Part shown: in pieces, positions 10,401-12,139 of the stretch
Layout of the letters: each line of letters begins with the position of its first letter
How positions within the stretch are numbered: the stretch's first letter is position 1
Source of the DNA: an uncultured Magnetococcales bacterium
GTDB taxonomy: Bacteria > Pseudomonadota > Magnetococcia > Magnetococcales > Magnetaquicoccaceae
Direction: 5' to 3'
Assembly (NCBI GenBank): GCA_903913345.1
Contig: CAIWLA010000106.1
Location: 1-12,139, forward strand
DNA: 12,139 nucleotides
Made by a program: the position numbers and the translations under genes
The notes under the pieces: model-generated
Database searches by the model: none
Told to the model about the DNA's origin: nothing
Seen by the model: only the letters and a program-made list of their open reading frames with translations

Positions 10401-12139
10401 TGCCCAGGGTTACGATTCTTCCTATACGGGTGGTTATGCCCTGAGTGGCAAGGCCGTTCCGGTGGTTGCCATGACCGTTGGCACCCCGCAGGTCGGCTCC
10501 ATTCAAACGGCCGGTGAAATCGACTGGTTTGCGGTCTCCTTGACGGCCGGGACGTTGTATACCCTCGATTTGCAGGGATCGGCCAGTGGGCAGGGGGCCG
10601 GGTTGTCTCCGTATCTGGTGTTGAGAGATGGTACGGGTCACTTGCTCAACAATGTGCAGGGATCGTCCGGGGATGTCTGGACTTACTATGCGCCGACGAC
10701 CAGTGGCACCTATTATGTCAACGCCGAGGGGTACAATTCATCGACTGGTGCATACACCCTGAGTGTGCGAGCACCGGTTGATGTGGGCAATACGGCCGCT
10801 GCGGCTGCGCCGTTGACCATCGGCAGTGTTGTACACGGTGAAATTGCTCCATACGGGGATACCGACTGGTTCCAGGTTTCTTTGATCGCCGGGACGACCT
10901 ATGCCTTCGATCTGCAAGGCAATGGAACGGGCCATGGAACCATCGCGTATACGGATCTGACGCTGACAAACAGTGGCGGCACCCTCATCCAGGAGCACAA
11001 TTCTTCCTCTGGCGGAGGGGACTCTCTTGTCCTTTATACACCGACCTCCACTGGAACCTATTATCTGGATGCCATGGGGTTATCCAACGGTTACATAGGT
11101 ACCTATACGCTGAGTGGTGTGGCGGTGAATACCTTGGCGGTTGGCACTCCCACGACCGCCGCCACCATTGCCTCGCCCGGTGAGACCGACTGGTTTGCGG
11201 TTACCCTGGCGGCCAACACGACCTATGCCATTGATCTGCAAGGCAGCGGGACGCTGACCGATCCGCATCTGCTGTTGAGAGACAGCACGGGCACCTCGGT
11301 CGGCAGTTTTATGACCTCGGCGGGAGAGGCCTGGACCTACTTCAATGCAGTGAATGGCGGCACCTATTATATCGCCGCCCAGGGTCTGGGTGCGGAGACG
11401 GGTGGGTACACCCTGAGCGTGAATACGGCGACCGATGTCGGCAACACCATCACAACGGCGGGCAGCCTGCCCATGGGTGGTTCCGTGCATGGTTTGATTG
11501 CCCCATCGGGTGACAATGACTGGTTTGCGGTTTCTTTGACCGCTGGCACGGTTTATACATTCGATTTGCAAGGATCCTCCAGCAGCCATGGGACGCTTGG
11601 AGATCCGTATCTCTCCCTGCTGGACAGTGGGGGTAACGTGATCACCTCGGATGATGATTCCGGGATAGGGACTGATTCCCAGATTGTCTATGTCTCGACC
11701 TCGACTGGAACCGGTTATCTCGACGCCCAGGGCTTGGGGTCGAATACGGGCAGTTATACCCTGAGCAGTGTGGCCCATACCGTGACGCCGTTGACAATGG
11801 GTTTGCCCTCGACAGCCACCTCGATTGCCTCGCCCGGCGAAACCGACTGGTTTTCGGTCACCCTGGCGGCCAACACGACTTATGCCATCGATCTGCAAGG
11901 CAGTGGGACATTGACCGATCCGCATCTGATGTTGAGAGACGGGACGGGACAAATGCTGAACGACTGGACGGGATCGGCGGGAGAAGCCTGGACCTTCTTC
12001 ACTGCGGGAAGTGGCGGAACCTATTATCTCAATGCCCAGGGGATGGGTGCCGAGACGGGTGGTTATACCCTGAGCATCAATACGGCGATTGATGTCGGCA
12101 ATACCACCGGTACGGCGGGCAGTTTGACCGTTGGTACAG
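1471..12139 (+). CDS. Giant multidomain beta-propeller/Ig/cadherin-like/PPC-repeat protein, downstream segment (3' end outside window)
   Basis: This is the main body of the giant protein, an uninterrupted frame of about 3,556 codons running off the right edge. Base 1471 (GTG) is only the first possible start codon in this frame. Propeller-like residues ('GHVDAGSVTVATESG') already begin near 1447, and there is no signal peptide or well-spaced Shine-Dalgarno, so it should not be read as a genuine gene start. Domain order: blades 2-7 of a propeller (to ~2517), Ig-like (2524-2832), cadherin-like (2833-3170), a full seven-bladed propeller (3193-4620), Ig-like (4624-4885), then 22 PPC-like repeats from ~4894. 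There is no protease, kinase, RTX nonapeptide or membrane segment in the visible part. Only three cysteine codons occur (5815, 9724, 10366). The function is unknown; adhesion or surface binding is a reasonable inference from the architecture. The true C-terminus and any secretion or anchoring signal lie outside the window. Confidence 0.88.
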   Translation, partial: MTVATESGHTYLYSVGQFAGALDLNGDGVADLSSHSAASDVYVIKTDATNGQVVWSQAIGDANDQEGGLIAFNGANAVLFGISQTVHTDGTLAQNLFAHTFTTAAGSAVGSDVTIPWSVADNVNGGILDSAGHLLITGRHALSLDTSEAFVEQVNAATGAVVWSRTFAGTDGTGSALVTDAAGNTYVVGKFSDTIDFGHGITLTDTSGGEKVFVAKLDGSGNTLWAKGIGLGLSGYSADNDPSMVLDVTGLHLAGSVRTPMGNDNALVVTLDTSGHLLWQQEVGGTGYVQANAIAADSQGNLLVTGSASGDANFGTGPGDQHIVGDALHFSDSLFVLKLNGATGALVNTSGNGVTIDGSANRGDTLTAVTTLDGLTGSVPVNVPDGMSSWMPVNYQWQTASLVNGVLSGWSNMAGANQSQYMLGSGDVGHEIRVEVTNGLTVVDSTATAPVTALNHAPEVHNFTREGNAGDWMRFTAQDFINQTQDKDLGDTLVSIKVTHLPDSTAGLLQLNGVAVTAGQVIAVAALDQLAFVPTTGGSGWTTPTRFSWQGYDGHDWSAAVAVATLDPATGGPGWVQTQTAATQTDSATSNGLVVDSSGNIFVVGSFSGSINAGTATNPITLTNNITVTGGSEGYIEAWNSAGTPQWAVPILHSGTGSVGVNSVKWDNEAGSSYLYVSGTFSGTINPGTAQALTSIPSLTTSITSDFYVEKWDVATHTLVWAQQMGGAASENGRIVQADATGVQVSWGTNSTTPSVSGPSGQAVHLDTLSATDGHTVLASVTSTDGGVMDGVQAWTVDKADSNVVIAGVHQISAAVGTTPAYNVPFVEKMAADGSHWYATLPDMNSPFGTDFMGGGSITSVSALAVDKANNIYLAAGSNASFVGSMYGFAIEKLDGSGDHQWTQSEGWGSGMITPRAMTVDGDGNLYVVGVFSGTAGFGSLPPMTSVQNSQGAYSQDLFIAKFDQNGQLSWVHSAGGAGADNVSGIQVDASGTLHVTGYVTDYVALPTSPVTYAYSVADLDPGPGILSVNGGNGRYTFLLTLNSAGELDHLPSGTVTTALQNGVLTAGNTLADADGIGTIHYQWQTSTDGVSNWTDITGATSSSFTLPQTEGQVVHVVASYTDGLGIVEQGTSAAVSTDSNNTISTANGQLVMNGSHTDTISYAGDSDWYALSLTAGTAYIFHLQGSGTLTDPHLILRDGSGAALNDVAGTGGGAQMVYTPTGSGTYYLDAQASGAEQGSYTLTAVSDLANLATPTATAGVIANSAIDAPGDIDWFRVTLTAGQIYAFDLQGAPTGHGTLGDALLTLRDGSGNPISSSRDFGGTTDSHLLYVPTTTGVYYLDAEGSANTTGSYTLSGALLSATVPTSSSVSGTISSTHKSDLYAVSLVAGTAYTFDLHGSYLNGGSYGTLPDPYLAVMDGTGNLISSNSKFGGTLDAKVVYIPTVTGTCYLDAQGLAVAATSTTAGSSYTGTYTLNSTIDTVNHGLIIGGTPVTGTITATHDSDLYAVSLTAGTVYTFDQMGVDPYLTVRNSTGGSISSTYISTPLVTGDVQAVYVPTTSGTYYVDAREWNSTTGSYTLNSAAYTANTLTVGNPMPGVIGSTGQSDWFAVSLTAGMVYSFDLQTGGVSSTLDVRNTTGGMISSNRTVGGDTAAVYIPTASGTYYLDAHGWSAGTGTYTLSSTAIPKGSAVAIGTTPVSMSGQIAAANGSDLHAVSLVAGKVYTFDMQGTPGVSGGVDPLLDMRNSVGTLISWGHMGGGDTTLVYAPTASNTYYLDARGWNATTGSYALTGVDATTTINTTLLTGTTGSVTKTITATHESDLYAVSLVAGTTYTFDLEGSGTLTNQHLTLWNGVSGSLFDMVGNGHPIVYTPTAGGTYYLDAQMDVQGVLSGNSYTLSAMAAPDVGNTTATAGTLVVGGSGTASISSFIAPLGDSDWFAVALTAGAQYTFTMQGSGAMVNPHLMLRDGTGTLLTDVAGTANNAHLDYTATSNQTVYLDAQAMYSETGAYTLNATVAAADIGNTATTAGHLTLGTPVTSTINPLGDSDWFSVSLTAGTLYAFDLQGSGTGALSGEHLVLRDGTGAAVRDVSGSGDVQASYISTAGGTYYLDVQGISGVYTGSYTLSGTAVTTTPLTIGTPTTGTTIAASNETDWFSVTLAANTTYAIDLHGSGTLTDPYLVLRDSTGASVGGFTGSAGDAWTVYNSVNGGTYYITAQGMNGETGGYTLSVNTTTDIGNTTTTAGSLAIGGSVHDVIAPSGDHDWFAVSLTAGTVYIFDLQGASSGHGTLSDPYLSLMNSGGGVIVSDDDSGIGLDSQIMYVATSTGAYYLDAQGLGSNTGAYTLSSAALPVTPLTIGTPTTGASIASPSETDWFSVTLAANTTYAIDLQGSGTLTDPHLQWRDGTGNVVSDMIGSAGDAWTFFHAVNGGTYYLDAQSLYAETGGYTLSVNTAVDVGNTTSTAGSLTVGTAMHGLIDNSGDSDLFRVHLTAGTFYSFNLMGGYNGQGTLPFTDLALMGSDGTTVIQEQNSYSGGNGSGSAIVYLPTTTGDYYLNAQGAQGYTGTYTLNGTALVADTSLVNGSTASGQIHTLGETDLFAVSLTANTLYTLDVQGIYYPHLVLLDGTGAIVNASSSASSTSWDAWTAYMPTTGGTYYLDVQASEGGTGSYTLTKAVVATPSTLTVNGTAPATGTIASPGEVDWFKVHLDAGTLYSFDLHGGATTPGLPYPSLLLRDPTGNAVGSALVVNHYSSGADCTIDTIAATSGDYYLNAQGMYGEYTGTYTLSVVTTPAVTLVVGTPTTGATIASSGEIDWFRVSLTAGVTYSFDMQGSTTTGGLSYTDLTLRGSGGAVIQEKTAWSAVSHILFTPTADGTYYLDAQGQNYTGSYTLSSAVVSVTALPVDGSVTSGTIATSGEIDWFRVHLNAGTAYVFDLQGNPGSGGLQYGHLGLMDGMGNGLGDGYGVDAQVVCVPTTSGDYLLDAQGYDSSYTGGYALSGKAVPVVAMTVGTPQVGSIQTAGEIDWFAVSLTAGTLYTLDLQGSASGQGAGLSPYLVLRDGTGHLLNNVQGSSGDVWTYYAPTTSGTYYVNAEGYNSSTGAYTLSVRAPVDVGNTAAAAAPLTIGSVVHGEIAPYGDTDWFQVSLIAGTTYAFDLQGNGTGHGTIAYTDLTLTNSGGTLIQEHNSSSGGGDSLVLYTPTSTGTYYLDAMGLSNGYIGTYTLSGVAVNTLAVGTPTTAATIASPGETDWFAVTLAANTTYAIDLQGSGTLTDPHLLLRDSTGTSVGSFMTSAGEAWTYFNAVNGGTYYIAAQGLGAETGGYTLSVNTATDVGNTITTAGSLPMGGSVHGLIAPSGDNDWFAVSLTAGTVYTFDLQGSSSSHGTLGDPYLSLLDSGGNVITSDDDSGIGTDSQIVYVSTSTGTGYLDAQGLGSNTGSYTLSSVAHTVTPLTMGLPSTATSIASPGETDWFSVTLAANTTYAIDLQGSGTLTDPHLMLRDGTGQMLNDWTGSAGEAWTFFTAGSGGTYYLNAQGMGAETGGYTLSINTAIDVGNTTGTAGSLTVGT
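1537..1563 (+). other. Possible calcium-binding loop DLNGDGVAD
   Basis: The sequence D-L-N-G-D-G-V-A-D has oxygen ligands at positions 1, 3, 5 and 9, as in the short Ca2+ loops of FG-GAP/VCBS and dockerin-like repeats. It lacks the acidic residue at position 12 of a full EF-hand. It occupies the place where sister blades have 'DLDPGAGV'. Calcium binding is inferred from this pattern only. Confidence 0.4.
2524..2832 (+). other. Ig-like domain B
   Basis: About 100 residues run from 'GVTIDGSANRGDTLTAVTTL' through 'VNYQWQTAS' and 'WSNMAGANQSQYMLGSGDVGHEIRVEVTNG' to 'ATAPVTAL'. The motif order (GDTL, YQWQ, W.N..GA....Y.L...DVGH.IRV.V) matches the Ig-like domains found in bacterial adhesins. It directly follows propeller B, as the other two Ig-like domains follow their propellers. 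Confidence 0.7.
2833..3170 (+). other. Cadherin-like domain
   Basis: Starting 'NHAPEVHNFTREGNAG', this domain has 'FTAQDFINQTQDKDLGDTLVSIKVTHLP', then 'GLLQLNGVAVTAGQVIAVAALDQLAFVP', and ends with 'TRFSWQGYDGHDWSAAVAVAT'. The pattern N-x-A-P, a D-rich turn, 'L..I.V..LP..G.L.LNG..V..G..I....L..L.F.P' and a closing 'F.....DG..WS' matches cadherin-like repeats of bacterial surface proteins (Cadherin_5 or tandem-95 type). Calcium-dependent rigidity is known for some relatives and is only inferred here. Confidence 0.65.
3193..4620 (+). other. Beta-propeller C, seven SBBP-like blades
   Basis: Seven blades can be counted. They end at 'GTPQW' (~3414), 'HTLVW' (~3633), 'GHTVLA' (~3810), 'GSHWYA' (~3990), 'GDHQW' (W at 4174), 'GQLSW' (~4383) and 'TLNSAGELDHL' (~4621). 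Central strands include 'NIFVVGSFSGS', 'YLYVSGTFSG', 'NIYLAAGSN', 'NLYVVGVFSG' and 'TLHVTGYVTD'. Blades 3 and 4 are the most divergent and lack the closing Trp. Blades 5-7 are near copies of those in propeller A. Blade 7 carries an insertion ('DYVALPTSPVTYAYSV') before 'ADLDPGPG' that its counterpart lacks. Confidence 0.75.
4141..4885 (+). repeat. Intragenic duplication, right copy (propeller blades 5-7 plus Ig-like C)
   Basis: This is the partner of bases 62-775. Compared with the left copy it has extra residues in blade 6 ('SLPPMTSVQNSQGAY') and blade 7 ('DYVALPTSPVTYAYSV'), and fewer before the YQWQ strand of the Ig-like domain. All differences in length are multiples of three. Confidence 0.85.
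4624..4885 (+). other. Ig-like domain C
   Basis: 'SGTVTTALQNGVLTAGNTLADADG' leads into 'IHYQWQTSTDGVSNWTDITGA' and 'VVHVVASYTDGLG'. It is a near copy of Ig-like domain A, including the shared 'LADAD' and 'SNWTDITGA', and is closer to it than to Ig-like domain B. It joins the last propeller to the PPC array. Confidence 0.7.
5575..6850 (+). repeat. PPC subfamily with 'SDLYAVSL' core and 'ISS' turn (units 3-6)
   Basis: Units 3-6 differ from the later ones. Units 3, 4 and 6 replace the aromatic 'DWF' with 'SDLYAVSL' or 'SDLHAVSL', as does unit 7 beyond this stretch. The loop after the 'R(D/N)' strand reads 'LISSNSKFGG', 'SISSTYIS', 'MISSNRTVGG' or 'LISWGHMGG'; unit 2 has a related 'ISSSRDFGG'. 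Their closing strand reads 'YVPTTSGTYY' or 'YIPTASGTYY'. They appear to be a local expansion from one ancestor. Unit 3 is the longest, with extra Ala/Thr/Ser-rich residues (~5839-5880). Confidence 0.6.
7858..8880 (+). repeat. Higher-order PPC block, left copy (units 10-12)
   Basis: Three consecutive units alternate type A ('ETDWFSVTLAANTTYAIDL', ending 'ETGGYTLSVNT' plus a DxGNT linker) and type B ('GTVYIFDLQGASSGHGTLSDPYL' with 'SDDDSGIG'). The same A-B-A order recurs at 11125-12139, with motif positions exactly 3,267 bp later for all three units. DNA similarity is high, and many differences are third-base changes. Confidence 0.8.
11125..12139 (+). repeat. Higher-order PPC block, right copy (units 20-22)
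   Basis: This is the partner of 7858-8880. Unit 21 keeps 'SSHGTLGDPYLSL' and 'SDDDSGIG'. Units 20 and 22 keep 'ETDW', 'LAANTTYAIDLQGSGTLTDPHL' and the 'AETGGYTLS' ending. The copy continues past the edge: 'IDVGNTTGTAGSLTVGT' at the right end matches 'VDVGNTTSTAGSLTVGT' at 8821, so unit 23 probably resembles unit 13. Confidence 0.8.

Larger units (their letters stand above)
4894..12139 (+). repeat. Array of 22 complete PPC-like domains, 23rd cut by the window edge
   Basis: Each unit of about 105-120 residues follows one plan: 'G(D/E)xDWFxVxLxAGTxYxFDLQG', then 'DPHLxLRDGTG', then a Gly/Ser-rich strand, 'GTYYLDAQG', and 'TGxYTLS'. This matches the bacterial pre-peptidase C-terminal (PPC) beta-sandwich, known as a C-terminal extension of secreted peptidases. 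Here no peptidase is attached in the visible part. The GDxDW (or equivalent) motif starts at 4963, 5281, 5602, 5971, 6277, 6589, 6919, 7264, 7597, 7912, 8242, 8569, 8899, 9235, 9550, 9886, 10201, 10513, 10855, 11179, 11509 and 11836. The mean spacing is 327 bp and the range 306-369. Two linker types occur: a long one with 'D(V/I)GNT..TAG' (for example 7177, 8164, 8821, 11431, 12091) and a short one with 'LTIGTPTTG'. The array may act as a long spacer or as a multivalent binding surface. Confidence 0.85.

Noticed and set aside
1576..11952. Long open frames on the minus strand covering much of the window (for example 1576-2970, 2980-4170, 4903-5973, 9544-10641)
   Set aside because: They all share the phase in which antisense codons sit exactly opposite the sense codons. 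They are open only because the sense gene rarely uses TTA, CTA and TCA. Their translations are Arg/Gly/Ile-rich echoes of the repeats with no recognisable domain.
4894..12139. CRISPR array or DNA-level satellite
   Set aside because: The period is about 327 bp with conserved protein motifs, variable unit length in multiples of three and mainly third-base differences. This is a coding repeat, not a direct-repeat/spacer array.

Overview
The whole window lies inside one very large plus-strand coding region. It has no visible start, signal peptide, promoter, ribosome binding site, terminal stop or terminator: both ends are cut by the window edge. About 4,045 codons are present, so the intact product would exceed 4,000 residues. 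There are no RNA genes, mobile elements, CRISPR arrays or intergenic spaces. The product looks like a giant exported or surface protein built only from beta-rich extracellular modules. It has three cysteines in the whole window and very few lysines in its second half. The domain set, the GC-rich codon use and the avoidance of TTA/CTA/TCA codons suggest a free-living bacterium, probably Gram-negative. I cannot name the taxon.

Layout, from left to right. Bases 2-487 are the end of a beta-propeller (end of blade 5, then blades 6 and 7). Bases 491-778 are an Ig-like domain. Bases 782-1195 are a 'DSPVAG'-type beta domain. Bases 1220-2517 are a complete seven-bladed propeller of SBBP-like repeats. 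Bases 2524-2832 are a second Ig-like domain, and 2833-3170 a cadherin-like domain. Bases 3193-4620 are another complete seven-bladed propeller, followed by a third Ig-like domain at 4624-4885. From about 4894 to the right edge there are 22 complete PPC-like (bacterial pre-peptidase C-terminal) beta-sandwich repeats averaging 327 bp, and a 23rd is just beginning.

The reading frame changes once. Up to about base 1435 the gene reads in the frame that ends at the TGA at 1472-1474. From about base 1447 to the right edge it reads in the -1 frame without a stop. The switch falls between blades 1 and 2 of the middle propeller, and that propeller has seven blades only if both frames are joined. This is best read as a one-base deletion or sequencing error, or a genuinely broken gene, not as two genes.

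The gene has clearly grown by internal duplication. Blades 5-7 plus the Ig-like domain of the first propeller recur in the third. PPC units 10-12 recur as units 20-22 at a constant offset of exactly 3,267 bp. Units 13, 16 and 19 share an 'IQE' signature every third unit. The propeller-Ig modules could plausibly bind a ligand or partner, with the PPC array as a long acidic stalk, but that role is inferred from architecture only.
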